Assembly (NCBI RefSeq): GCF_010500245.1
Contig: NZ_JAAGOX010000032.1
Coordinates: 1-64,000 of the forward strand
Source of the DNA: Ruegeria sp. PrR005
Lineage (GTDB): Bacteria; Pseudomonadota; Alphaproteobacteria; Rhodobacterales; Rhodobacteraceae
Direction of reading: 5' to 3'
DNA: 64,000 bases
Under the pieces are notes generated by a model. The model was not told the origin of the DNA. It made no database searches and saw only the letters and a list, made by a program, of their open reading frames with translations. Positions 27,234 through 35,290 of the stretch are shown one piece after another. Positions within the stretch are counted from its first letter, which is position 1. Each line of letters begins with the position of its first letter. Both the position numbers and the translations under genes were made by a program.

Positions 27234-29333
27234 ATGCACAACACGAACGGGTGTCGTATCGCCATAGATATCGGCGGCACGTTTACCGATACCGTCCTGG
27301 TCGATGAGGCGGGCCACAGCCTTGCCACCACCAAGACGCCCACAACGCCTGAGAACCCGACGCTGGGCGCGCTTGAGGGCGCGCGGCGGGTGCTGGAGGA
27401 GGCGGGCGCCCATTGGGACCAGATCGGCGGTTTTATCCATGGCACCACGCTGGCCACAAACGCGCTGATCGAGCGGCGCGGCGCAAAGGTGGCGACGGTG
27501 ACCACCGAGGGGTTCCGGGATATTCTGGAGATCGCCTATGAGCGGCGGTACAGCCAGTACGATATCGACCTGGTGAAACCGGATCTGATCGTGCCCCGGT
27601 CGCGCGCCTTTACCATCGGCGGGCGCATGGATGCCCGGGGTCGGGAACTGGAGCCGCTGGACGAGGCGGGTGTTGCGGCGCTGGCCGCCGCGCTGGAGCG
27701 CTGCGGCGCCGAGGCGGTGGCGGTCTGCCTGATGCATGCCTATGCCAACCCCGCACATGAAATCCGCCTGCGCGAGATGCTGGGGGCCGCGCTGCCCGGG
27801 CTGGTGATTTCGCTGTCGCACGAGGTGAGCCCCGAGGCGCGCGAGTTCGACCGGCTGTGCACGACCATCGCCAATGCCTATGTCCTGCCGCAGATGGCCA
27901 GCTATCTGGCGGATTTTCAGGCGCGGTTCACGGCCGAGGGACTGATCTGTCCGATCCTGATGATGACGGCGGGCGGGGGCATGACCACGCTGGACACCGC
28001 CGCGCGGCTGCCAATCCGGCTGGTCGAATCGGGGCCGGCGGGCGGTGCCATTCTGGCGGCGCGCATCGCCGCCGAGACTGGCGCGCACGAGGTGTTGAGT
28101 TTCGACATGGGCGGCACCACGGCAAAGCTGTGCCTGATCGACGGGTTCCGGCCGCAGACCGCGCGCCGGTTCGAGATCGCGCGGGCGGCGCGGTTCATCA
28201 AGGGGTCGGGGATGCCGGTGCGCATCCCGGTGATCGAGATGATCGAGATCGGGGCAGGGGGTGGCTCCATCGCGCATGTCGACCGGTTGGGCCGGGTGCA
28301 GGTAGGGCCGGAAAGCGCCGGATCGAAACCGGGGCCAGCGGCATTCGCCAAGGGCGGGACCGCGCCGACGGTCACCGATGCCGATGTGTTGCAAGGGTTG
28401 ATCGAACCTGCACGTTTCGCAGAAGGACGGCTGAAGATCGACGAGGCGGCAGCGGAGGCGGCCGTGATGCGCGATGTGGGCGCGCCGCTGGGGCTGGATC
28501 CGGCAGCAGCGGCGCGGGGCATCAGCGAGATCGTGGACGAGAACATGGCAGGCGCGGGCCGGATGCATGCGGTGGAATCGGGCAAGGACCTGGGCGCGCG
28601 GCTGATGATCGCCTTTGGCGGCAACGGGCCGTTGCATGCCACGCGGGTGGCGCGGCGGGCACAGGTCGGGCGCATCCTGATCCCGCGCGATCCGGGTGTC
28701 GGGTCTGCGGTCGGGTTCCTGTTTGCGCCGGTGTCGTTCGAGATCGTGCGGTCCCGCTATGACACGCTGGATACGCTGGATATTGGCGGGTTGAACGCGT
28801 TTTTCGACGCGATGATAGATGAGGCGCAGGCGGTGGTCCGGGCCGGTGCGCCCGAAGGGCCGCTGACGATCCGGCGGCAGGCCTTCATGCGCTATCACGG
28901 GCAGGGGCACGAGATCGAGATCGCCTTGCCGGACCGGCCACTTGAGGCGGCGGATATCGCCGATCTGCGCCGCGCGTTCGAGGCGGAGTATAGCCGTCAA
29001 TTCAGCCGCGCGGTGCCGGGGATGACGATCGAGATCCTGAACTGGGCGCTGGATGTCTGCTCGGCCGCGCCCGCGCTGCGGCAGTATCCGCAGGTTCAGG
29101 GGCGGCAGGCGGCCCGACCTGTCGGGAAGCGGTGCATTCTGTGCGACGTGACCGGCGACTGGCGCGCGGCGGAGGTTTTTGAACGCGCGGCACTGGAGCC
29201 CGGCGATCACCTGTCCGGGCCCGCGCTGATCATCGAACCGCAGACCACGACATTCGTCAGCGCCGATTTCGGCGCGCAGGTGGATGGCAGCGACAACATA
29301 TGGCTGACACGCAAGGCGGAGGACGCGCAATGA
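27234..29333 (+). CDS. HyuA-type hydantoinase/oxoprolinase subunit A
   Basis: The 699-residue protein is the ATP-binding subunit of a two-subunit hydantoinase/oxoprolinase-type enzyme. It has actin-like phosphate motifs RIAIDIGGTFTDTVLVDE (residues 8-25) and LSFDMGGTTAKLCLIDG (about 290), plus the glycine-rich EIGAGGGSIA (about 345). Members open cyclic amides (N-methylhydantoin, 5-oxoproline, caprolactam) or carboxylate ketones (acetone, acetophenone), all at the expense of ATP. The substrate here cannot be told from sequence. It starts a four-gene overlapped set with hyuB, an aminotransferase and a racemase-like gene. Confidence 0.88.
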   Translation: MHNTNGCRIAIDIGGTFTDTVLVDEAGHSLATTKTPTTPENPTLGALEGARRVLEEAGAHWDQIGGFIHGTTLATNALIERRGAKVATVTTEGFRDILEIAYERRYSQYDIDLVKPDLIVPRSRAFTIGGRMDARGRELEPLDEAGVAALAAALERCGAEAVAVCLMHAYANPAHEIRLREMLGAALPGLVISLSHEVSPEAREFDRLCTTIANAYVLPQMASYLADFQARFTAEGLICPILMMTAGGGMTTLDTAARLPIRLVESGPAGGAILAARIAAETGAHEVLSFDMGGTTAKLCLIDGFRPQTARRFEIARAARFIKGSGMPVRIPVIEMIEIGAGGGSIAHVDRLGRVQVGPESAGSKPGPAAFAKGGTAPTVTDADVLQGLIEPARFAEGRLKIDEAAAEAAVMRDVGAPLGLDPAAAARGISEIVDENMAGAGRMHAVESGKDLGARLMIAFGGNGPLHATRVARRAQVGRILIPRDPGVGSAVGFLFAPVSFEIVRSRYDTLDTLDIGGLNAFFDAMIDEAQAVVRAGAPEGPLTIRRQAFMRYHGQGHEIEIALPDRPLEAADIADLRRAFEAEYSRQFSRAVPGMTIEILNWALDVCSAAPALRQYPQVQGRQAARPVGKRCILCDVTGDWRAAEVFERAALEPGDHLSGPALIIEPQTTTFVSADFGAQVDGSDNIWLTRKAEDAQ

Positions 29334-30979
29334 CACCGACCGATACCCGTTTGCAGGTGATGTGGAACCGGCTGCTGGCCGTGGTCGAGGAACAGGGACA
29401 GGCGCTGATCCGGGCGGCGTTTTCGCCCATCGTGCGCGAGTGCGGCGATATCTCGGCCGGGATTTTTGATCTTAACGGCCGGATGCTGGCGCAGGCGGTG
29501 ACCGGCACGCCGGGTCACATCAACACCATGGCTGAGGCGGTCAAGACCTTGCGCGGGCGCTTTCCGATACAAGAGATGAAGCCCGGCGATATCTATATGA
29601 CCAACGATCCCTGGATCGCATCCGGGCATCTGAACGATTTCCTGCTGATGATGCCGGTGTTCTACAAGGGGCGGGTGGTGGGGTTCACATCCTGCACCTC
29701 GCACCTGGTGGACCTGGGCGGGCAGGGCATGGGGCCCGAGGGGACCGATATCTATGACGAGGGGCTGCTGATCCCGCCCTGCCGGTTGATGGCGGCGGGC
29801 GCGCTGAACACGTTCCTGATGGAGATGGTCAAGGCGAACTCGCGCGAGCCGGTGGCGAACGAGGGGGATATCTATGCGCTGATCGCCTGTTGCGAGACCG
29901 GCGCACGGCGGCTGGCCGACATGATGGCCGAGTTCGGCATCGACGATCTGGACCGGCTGGCCGATTACATCATCGACACGTCGTACCGGGGCACGCTGGA
30001 GGCCATTGCCGAGCTGCCGCAGGGCCGGTGGCACGCGACGCTGAAGGTCGACGGGTACGAGCAGGAGATCGAGTTGTGTGCGGCGCTGACGGTCTCGGCC
30101 GACCGGGTGGAGGTGGATTTCACCGGCACCTCGGGCCTGTCGCGGAAGGGGATCAACGTACCGCTGAACTATGCCACCGCGTACACTGTGTTTGCGCTGC
30201 GCTGCATCATCGGACCAGAGATTCCCAACAATGCCGGGTCGCTGGCACCGTTCCATGTGAGCGGGCCGGAGAACTGCATCCTGAACGCGCGGCATCCGGC
30301 GCCGGTTGCGATGCGGCATACGCTGGGACAGATGACGCCCGATCTGGTCTATGGCTGCCTGTCGCAGGCCCTGCCGGGCAGGGTTCCGGCCGAAGGGGCG
30401 TCGTGTATGTATGACCTGCCGCTGAGGCACACACCCGAGGCGGTGGCGCGCGGTGGCACGCAATTCGCACTGGAACTGGTGTTCAGCGGCGGAACCGGGG
30501 CGCGGCCGGGGCTGGATGGGCTATCGGCCACGGCCTTCCCCTCGGGCGTGTGGGGATCGCAGGTGGAAACCACCGAGGCGGTGGCGCCCGTGCTGATCAC
30601 CCGGCGCGAGCTGCGGCAGGACAGCGGCGGTGCCGGACGGCTGCGCGGCGGGTTGGGCCAGTGGATCGAGATGCGCTCGGCCACCGATGAGGATGTGATG
30701 CTGTTCCTGTCGGTCGAACGGGTGCTGAACCCGGCGCGCGGGCGGCAGGGCGGTGGCACCGGGGCCGCCGGGCGCATCCGTATTGGCGAGGATGGGGCAG
30801 ACCTGCCCGGCAAGGGCGAAATCCGGGTGCCGGCGGGCGAGACGCTGATCTTTGAAACGCCGGGCGGGGGTGGGTTCGGGCCAGCGGGAGAGCGGGACCG
30901 GGCGCAGGTTCTGCGCGATCTGGCGGAAGGGTTGATCAGCGCTGAGGCCGCGCGCGATATCTACGGGGTAGAGCCATGA
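29330..30979 (+). CDS. HyuB-type hydantoinase/oxoprolinase subunit B
   Basis: The 549-residue protein is the B subunit that partners HyuA. It has the metal-site region MTNDPWIASGHLNDF (about residues 90-104), the GSLAPFHV segment (about 300), and the glycine-rich C-terminal FETPGGGGFGPAGERD. ATG at 29330 overlaps the hyuA stop by 4 bp, and its own stop overlaps the aminotransferase start. Separate A and B genes match bacterial N-methylhydantoinase and caprolactamase rather than fused 5-oxoprolinase. Confidence 0.88.
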   Translation: MTPTDTRLQVMWNRLLAVVEEQGQALIRAAFSPIVRECGDISAGIFDLNGRMLAQAVTGTPGHINTMAEAVKTLRGRFPIQEMKPGDIYMTNDPWIASGHLNDFLLMMPVFYKGRVVGFTSCTSHLVDLGGQGMGPEGTDIYDEGLLIPPCRLMAAGALNTFLMEMVKANSREPVANEGDIYALIACCETGARRLADMMAEFGIDDLDRLADYIIDTSYRGTLEAIAELPQGRWHATLKVDGYEQEIELCAALTVSADRVEVDFTGTSGLSRKGINVPLNYATAYTVFALRCIIGPEIPNNAGSLAPFHVSGPENCILNARHPAPVAMRHTLGQMTPDLVYGCLSQALPGRVPAEGASCMYDLPLRHTPEAVARGGTQFALELVFSGGTGARPGLDGLSATAFPSGVWGSQVETTEAVAPVLITRRELRQDSGGAGRLRGGLGQWIEMRSATDEDVMLFLSVERVLNPARGRQGGGTGAAGRIRIGEDGADLPGKGEIRVPAGETLIFETPGGGGFGPAGERDRAQVLRDLAEGLISAEAARDIYGVEP

Positions 30980-32058
30980 TCCGCCCGGTTCCCCATGTGG
31001 CGGCGATCACCGCCTATGCGCTGGCACAGTTGCAGGCGCCCGAAGGCAAGCGGCTGGTGTCGCTGTCCCAGAACGAGAGCCTGCGCCCGCCCAGCCCGGC
31101 GGCGATCCGGGCGGCAGCGGGGGCGCTGGAGGCCGGGCATCTCTATCCCGACCCCGACTGGTCGGACCTGCGGGCGGCGCTGGCGCCAGTGCATGGTATC
31201 GCGGCGGGGGATATCCTGTGCGGCAGTGGTTCGATGGAGTTGATCGCCTGTCTGGCACGCGCCTATGCCGATCCGGAAAATGCTGTTCTGGCGCCCGCGC
31301 ATGCCTATCCGTTCTTTCGCACCGCCGCGCTGCTGGCGCGGGCGCGGTATGACACGGCACCCGAGGTCAACAGACAGGTGTCGGTGGATGCGTTGCTGGC
31401 AGCGGTGCGACCCGACACGCGGCTGGTTTTTGTCGCCAATCCCGGCAACCCGACCGGCACGCGAATTGCGCGGGCCGATCTGCTGCGGCTGCGCAACGGG
31501 TTGCCCGGTGACGTGTTGCTGGTGATCGACGAAGCCTATGGCGAGTTCGCCGACGGGTTGGACGAGCCGATGTTCGATCTGGTCGCGCGCGGCGACACGG
31601 TTGTGCTGCGCACCTTGTCCAAGGCCTATGGCCTGGCGGGGGCGCGGGTGGGCTGGGGCCTGTTTCCGCCTGCGGTGGCGCGCGTGATCCGCAAGGTCAT
31701 GTCGCCCAACAATATCCCGGCGGCGAGTCAGGCGGCGGCGGCGGCAGCGGTGGCCGATCAGGCGTATATGCGCGAGACCTGCGCGCTGACGGCGGAAATG
31801 CGCGACAGCTTTGCCGGGCGGTTGCGGCAATCGGGGTTCGACGTGCCCGAAAGCCATACCAATTTCGCGCTGATCCGCTTGGGTGACCCTGACAGGGCGC
31901 AAGGGGCCGACGCCGCGCTGCGCGCCGTGGGGATCATCCTGCGGCCGCAAGGCGGGGTCGGGTTGGGCGATTGCCTGCGGGCGACCGTGGGGCAGGCTGG
32001 GGCGATGGAGGCCACGGCAGAGATTTTGGAACATTGGGCGAGAAAGGAAACAACATGA
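30976..32058 (+). CDS. HisC-like PLP-dependent aminotransferase
   Basis: The 360-residue protein belongs to fold-type I aminotransferases of the histidinol-phosphate type. It has the ANPGNPTGT motif (about residue 155), the aspartate in VIDEAYGEF (about 185) and the PLP-binding lysine in TLSKAYGLAGARVG (about 215). The C-terminal arginine region GDCLRATVG is present. Its location between hyuB and a racemase-like gene argues for a catabolic or specialised substrate rather than histidine synthesis. A decarboxylase of the CobD type is an alternative. Confidence 0.82.
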   Translation: MIRPVPHVAAITAYALAQLQAPEGKRLVSLSQNESLRPPSPAAIRAAAGALEAGHLYPDPDWSDLRAALAPVHGIAAGDILCGSGSMELIACLARAYADPENAVLAPAHAYPFFRTAALLARARYDTAPEVNRQVSVDALLAAVRPDTRLVFVANPGNPTGTRIARADLLRLRNGLPGDVLLVIDEAYGEFADGLDEPMFDLVARGDTVVLRTLSKAYGLAGARVGWGLFPPAVARVIRKVMSPNNIPAASQAAAAAAVADQAYMRETCALTAEMRDSFAGRLRQSGFDVPESHTNFALIRLGDPDRAQGADAALRAVGIILRPQGGVGLGDCLRATVGQAGAMEATAEILEHWARKETT

Positions 32059-32816
32059 CAGAGTCGCGCGGGCGGGCCCGGTTCGGGATCCTGGTGCCTT
32101 TTACCAATACGAATCTGGAACCCGATATGGTGCTGTTGCGCCCGTCCGGCGTGTCGCTGCATTTCGCGCGGCTGGGCGGGTATGATCAGGACGAGATTCC
32201 CGATGCCGAGCAGATGCATGGGCTGGGCGCCAGCGATCTGGACGAACCGCTGCACCTTTTGCAAGGGGTGCGGCCGGATGTGATCCTGTATGGCTGCACC
32301 TCGGCGACGCTGACCCATGGCCCGGCGTTCGACCGGGACCTGGCCGCGCGGATCCGGGCCGAAAGCGGCGCGGCGACGGTGACGGCTGCGGGCGCGCTTG
32401 TGCATGCGCTGACGACACTGGGGGTGACGCGGATCGGCTTTGCATCGCCCTATGTGCGGGCGATCAACGACATGGCGGTGGGGTTTCTGGGCGAAACCGG
32501 GTTTGAAACCGTGGCGCGGTCCGAGGTGACCGAGACGTTGGACAATTACGGGCAGGGCGAAATGGGGCCGGACCGGGTGTTTGATCTGGGACTTGCCGCC
32601 GATCACCCGGAGGCGCAGGCGATCGTGCTGTCCTGCACCGACATGCGCAGCGTGGAGACCATTGGGCGGTTGGAACAGGCGGTTGGCAAGCCTGTGATCA
32701 CCTCGAACCAGGCGATGGCGTTCCAGGCGATGCAGATGGCCGGGATCGGTGAGCCGGTGGCGGGCTATGGCCGGTTGCTGGAACTGGCGCGGCTGGAGGC
32801 GGGTGTGGCGGCTTGA
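32055..32816 (+). CDS. Asp/Glu racemase / maleate isomerase family protein
   Basis: The 253-residue protein belongs to the two-cysteine racemase superfamily that includes maleate cis-trans isomerase and arylmalonate decarboxylase. The catalytic cysteines are in LYGCTSAT (about residue 79) and VLSCTDMRS (about residue 197), and the N-terminus has the RFGILVPFTNTNLEPD substrate-loop motif typical of the maleate isomerase branch. It is the last gene of the hyuAB run and starts inside the preceding stop. Reaction and substrate are unknown. Confidence 0.82.
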   Translation: MTESRGRARFGILVPFTNTNLEPDMVLLRPSGVSLHFARLGGYDQDEIPDAEQMHGLGASDLDEPLHLLQGVRPDVILYGCTSATLTHGPAFDRDLAARIRAESGAATVTAAGALVHALTTLGVTRIGFASPYVRAINDMAVGFLGETGFETVARSEVTETLDNYGQGEMGPDRVFDLGLAADHPEAQAIVLSCTDMRSVETIGRLEQAVGKPVITSNQAMAFQAMQMAGIGEPVAGYGRLLELARLEAGVAA

Positions 32817-32833
32817 ACGGGTGCAGATCCGCC

Positions 32834-32865
32834 AAAAGAAAAAGCCGCCCGGTTTCGAGCGGCCC
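32834..32865 (-). terminator. Terminator of the DUF1127 gene
   Basis: On the minus strand a GCCGC/GCGGC stem (32844-32848 with 32859-32863) is followed by TTTTTCTTTT. It lies 27 bp after the DUF1127 stop and only 18 bp after the converging racemase-like gene, so it may insulate both. Confidence 0.8.
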
Positions 32866-32891
32866 TTCTATCGGTCTGCCATGGGACTTGA

Positions 32892-33086
32892 TCAGAGCTT
32901 GGCGATGTCGGCGCGGGTCAGGCCGATGTCGTCCAGCTGGGCGTCGGTCAGGACCGACAGCGCCTTGCGGGTCAGACGGCTCTCGTTCCACGAGACGACG
33001 GCGTCTTTTGCCGAGATGAAAAGGTCCACCACGCGGAGAACGGTGACTGCTCCGAGCGGCGCTGTGGTGCTGGTGGTATATGCCAT
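32892..33086 (-). CDS. DUF1127-domain small protein
   Basis: The 64-residue protein ends with the DUF1127 pattern: an Arg/Leu-rich helix (ESRLTRKALSVL) followed by TDAQLDDIGLTRADI. In other alphaproteobacteria such small Arg-rich proteins bind RNA and tune sRNA turnover, phosphate and carbon metabolism; that role is only a family inference here. The N-terminal half is hydrophobic and less typical. AGGAACGCAA precedes the ATG. Confidence 0.82.
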   Translation of the reverse strand: MAYTTSTTAPLGAVTVLRVVDLFISAKDAVVSWNESRLTRKALSVLTDAQLDDIGLTRADIAKL

Positions 33087-33223
33087 TTGCGCGTTCCTAG
33101 ATTGAAACAGCCGACCCTGCGTCGGTTGTGAGGCTCATGTAGGAGAAGACCCTGAGTCTTACAAATGCCCGGTTTACAGTCCCGCTTTGCAGCCAATGCA
33201 TAACGATTGGGCAAAACGCATAA

Positions 33224-33253
33224 CTTGCCCTTGCGCCGGGGACGGCCCATATA
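33224..33253 (+). promoter_or_regulatory. Candidate sigma-32 (RpoH) promoter of hslV
   Basis: CTTG (33224-33227) and CCCATATA (33246-33253) lie 18 bp apart, close to the heat-shock consensus CTTG...CCCATNT, and about 30 bp before the hslV start. HslVU is heat-shock controlled in many Proteobacteria, which supports the reading. Confidence 0.55.
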
Positions 33254-33280
33254 CGGGCGCAACACAGGATGGAGGCAGAC

Positions 33281-33838
33281 ATGGCAGACGATCAGTTCCC
33301 CGGCTGGCACGGGACCACGATCATCGGCGTCAAGAAGGGCGGCGAGGTGGTGATTGCGGGCGATGGCCAGGTCAGCCTGGGCCAGACCGTGATCAAGGGC
33401 ACCGCCCGCAAGGTGCGGCGGCTGAGCCCCGGCGGCTATCAGGTGGTGGCGGGCTTTGCCGGGTCTACGGCGGATGCGTTCACCCTGCTGGAGCGGCTGG
33501 AGGCCAAGCTGGAGGCAACGCCGGGACAGCTGGCGCGCGCCTCGGTCGAGCTGGCCAAGGATTGGCGCACAGACAAGTACCTGCAAAAGCTGGAGGCGAT
33601 GCTGATCGTCAGCGACGGGCAGGACATGTTCGTGATCACCGGCGCGGGCGACGTGCTGGAACCAGAACATGACGTGGCGGCCATCGGCTCGGGCGGGAAT
33701 TTCGCGCTGGCCGCCGCGCGAGCGATGATGGACAGCGACAAGAGCGCCGAAGAGGTGGCCCGCGCCGCCATGGCGATTGCCGCCGATATCTGCGTCTATA
33801 CCAACGGCAATCTGACGGTCGAGAAGATCGTCAAATAA
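33281..33838 (+). CDS. hslV: HslV peptidase (ClpQ)
   Basis: HslV forms the double-ring peptidase core of the HslUV protease. The 185-residue protein has a short propeptide (residues 1-10, ending WHG) before the catalytic N-terminal threonine in [10 protein letters not shown]. The [18 protein letters not shown] and [19 protein letters not shown] segments are also present. ATG at 33281 is chosen for its GGAGG site. It is separated from its partner hslU by 1.45 kb with two opposite-strand genes. Confidence 0.97.
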   Translation: MADDQFPGWHGTTIIGVKKGGEVVIAGDGQVSLGQTVIKGTARKVRRLSPGGYQVVAGFAGSTADAFTLLERLEAKLEATPGQLARASVELAKDWRTDKYLQKLEAMLIVSDGQDMFVITGAGDVLEPEHDVAAIGSGGNFALAAARAMMDSDKSAEEVARAAMAIAADICVYTNGNLTVEKIVK

Positions 33839-33842
33839 TTCC

Positions 33843-33874
33843 AAGACGCCCGAGCCGGCTGGCTCAGGCGTCTT
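33843..33874. terminator. Bidirectional terminator between hslV and WYL gene
   Basis: An interrupted 13-bp stem (AAGACGCC at 33843-33850 with GGCGTCTT at 33867-33874, inner GAGCC/GGCTC) starts 4 bp after the hslV stop and overlaps the 3' end of the opposing gene. T-runs are weak on both sides, so efficiency is uncertain. Confidence 0.65.
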
Positions 33875-34478
33875 CCTTGTCGACGAGACCGGCCAAAAGT
33901 TCGACCCTTTGTTGTGAAAAGTCGCCCGGCAGCAGGACTGGTTCGCGCATGGCCCGCACAAAGAACTGCCGGAATCGCGCGCGCATTTGACACCACGCCA
34001 GCAGTTTCACCCCTTGGGGCGGATGTACCAGAGCCAGCGGCAACACGGTCCGCCCGGTTTCGTTGTCCGAAAGGTCGCAATAGCCAAAGGCGATCGGGCG
34101 GCACTCCCGGATGGCCATGTGCACCAGCGCTAGGTTCGACGGATCGGCGGCGGGCGCGTCCGCGCGCCAATAGGCCGAGGGCCGCTCATCGAGCCTGCGA
34201 TAAAGGCGGCATAACAGCGCCGCTTCGGGGTCGGTGACCGCAAGATTGGCGATGGCGGCATTGGCGGCGGCGGTTTCAACCGGATCGCCGCGATGATGCG
34301 CGAGGGCCAGCCCCCGCAAGGCGGCATCGCGCAGATCCAGTTGCAGGCCAGCCTGAGCACCGGAAGCGGATGCGGCCGATGCCCCCACACCCAGCGCCGC
34401 TGCACCGCTGACAAGGCGGGACGCCAATTCGCGCCGCGTGAACGCCCGGTCTGGCGGTATGATCGCTGAGGAGGACAT
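33864..34478 (-). CDS. WYL-domain protein with Tat-like N-terminus
   Basis: ATG at 34478 gives 204 residues. The N-terminus looks like a twin-arginine signal: AFTRRELASRL (about residues 12-22), then an Ala/Gly-rich hydrophobic stretch ending near ASAASASGA. The C-terminal half resembles a WYL domain: ALVHMAIRECRPIAFGYCDL, then TVLPLALVHPPQGVKLLAWC and the RARFRQFFVRAM arginine segment. WYL domains normally sit behind a DNA-binding domain in cytoplasmic regulators; none is present. Alternatively the N-terminal segment may not be a functional export signal. It is adjacent to a second Tat-type gene on the same strand. Confidence 0.65.
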   Translation of the reverse strand: MSSSAIIPPDRAFTRRELASRLVSGAAALGVGASAASASGAQAGLQLDLRDAALRGLALAHHRGDPVETAAANAAIANLAVTDPEAALLCRLYRRLDERPSAYWRADAPAADPSNLALVHMAIRECRPIAFGYCDLSDNETGRTVLPLALVHPPQGVKLLAWCQMRARFRQFFVRAMREPVLLPGDFSQQRVELLAGLVDKEDA

Positions 34479-34654
34479 GTCCTGTTCCTGTACATCGCAA
34501 AAAAGCCGCTTGTATGCCGGATCGGTCTGCCTGGGTCGAGCTGTTTGAGTGCAACGCGAACTGCTGAGGCCCAAGTGATGCGCGCATGATACAAAGACCA
34601 AGGATAGCAAACCTGGTCCGGCACCGGATGATCGATGTGATTGTCGCATGAAAT

Positions 34655-34679
34655 GAGGCCGCGCCAGGGGCGCGGCCTC
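34655..34679 (-). terminator. Hairpin after the DM13 gene
   Basis: A perfect 11-bp GC stem (GAGGCCGCGCC at 34655-34665 with GGCGCGGCCTC at 34669-34679) lies 30 bp downstream of the DM13 stop. The minus-strand tail (ATTTC) is only weakly T-rich. Confidence 0.55.
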
Positions 34680-34709
34680 GCGGGCGGAGAGAGTGAGTGG
34701 TGGCGCCCG

Positions 34710-35099
34710 TTAGTGAATTTTGGCAACGCCCAGCGGCACACCGGCCACGTCGCACCAGATGTAGACTTCGTTATAGGCGGAAACGTCCCAGGTCGGCGGC
34801 ACCGCATAACGCTGCTTTCCGGTCAGCGACAGCAGCGCGCCAAGCTTGGTGTCCGGATCGTATTGGCCGTCCTTGCCGAAGGCGACGCGCGGATCCGGGC
34901 CGCCATCGAGAGAGAAATCGTCGCCAAGTTCGACAACATAGCGTTCGCCATCTTTAACCAGTTTCACCGAGCCAGAGGTGACATGGTTGGAACGGCCTTC
35001 GAAATGACCCTTGGCCCCGCCCGCAAAGGCGGCGGTGCTGGAAGCAAGCGCCACGGCAACGCCGGCGGCGGTGGCAAACAAAGAACGACGGGTGATCAT
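34710..35099 (-). CDS. Tat-exported DM13-domain protein
   Basis: The 129-residue protein starts with a Tat signal peptide (ITRRSLFATAAG, cleavage near AAFA at residue 26). A single DM13 domain follows: GHFEGRSNHVTSGSVKLV, the acidic LGDDFSLDGGPDPRVAFG stretch, and the conserved cysteine in YIWCDVAGVPLG. DM13 domains are predicted to carry redox or electron-transfer functions through that cysteine and may bind haem; this is family inference. It lies between hslV and hslU on the opposite strand. Confidence 0.82.
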   Translation of the reverse strand: MITRRSLFATAAGVAVALASSTAAFAGGAKGHFEGRSNHVTSGSVKLVKDGERYVVELGDDFSLDGGPDPRVAFGKDGQYDPDTKLGALLSLTGKQRYAVPPTWDVSAYNEVYIWCDVAGVPLGVAKIH

Positions 35100-35290
35100 G
35101 AGTGGTGAATTCCCTTGGTTGGACTTAGCGTCTGATGCGCACTGCGAGACGTAAGCTGGCGCTCGCCATGCGGAAAGGCTCCCTCACGCATAGCTGAAAG
35201 CGCGTGTCCTGCGGTGAACGTCGCCCGACCGGCTTGTGTTTTCGGCCCCCATGCTTAGGTTCCGGGCTGACACAACGAGATTGAGAGCAC

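Noticed and set aside
26997-29336. 779-codon open frame on the minus strand
   Set aside because: It lies fully antisense to hyuA, is Arg/Pro/His-rich with no recognisable domain, and is the usual shadow frame of a high-GC gene.
35232-35255. Sigma-32-like promoter before hslU
   Set aside because: CTTG and CCCCAT are only about 10 bp apart, too short for the heat-shock consensus.
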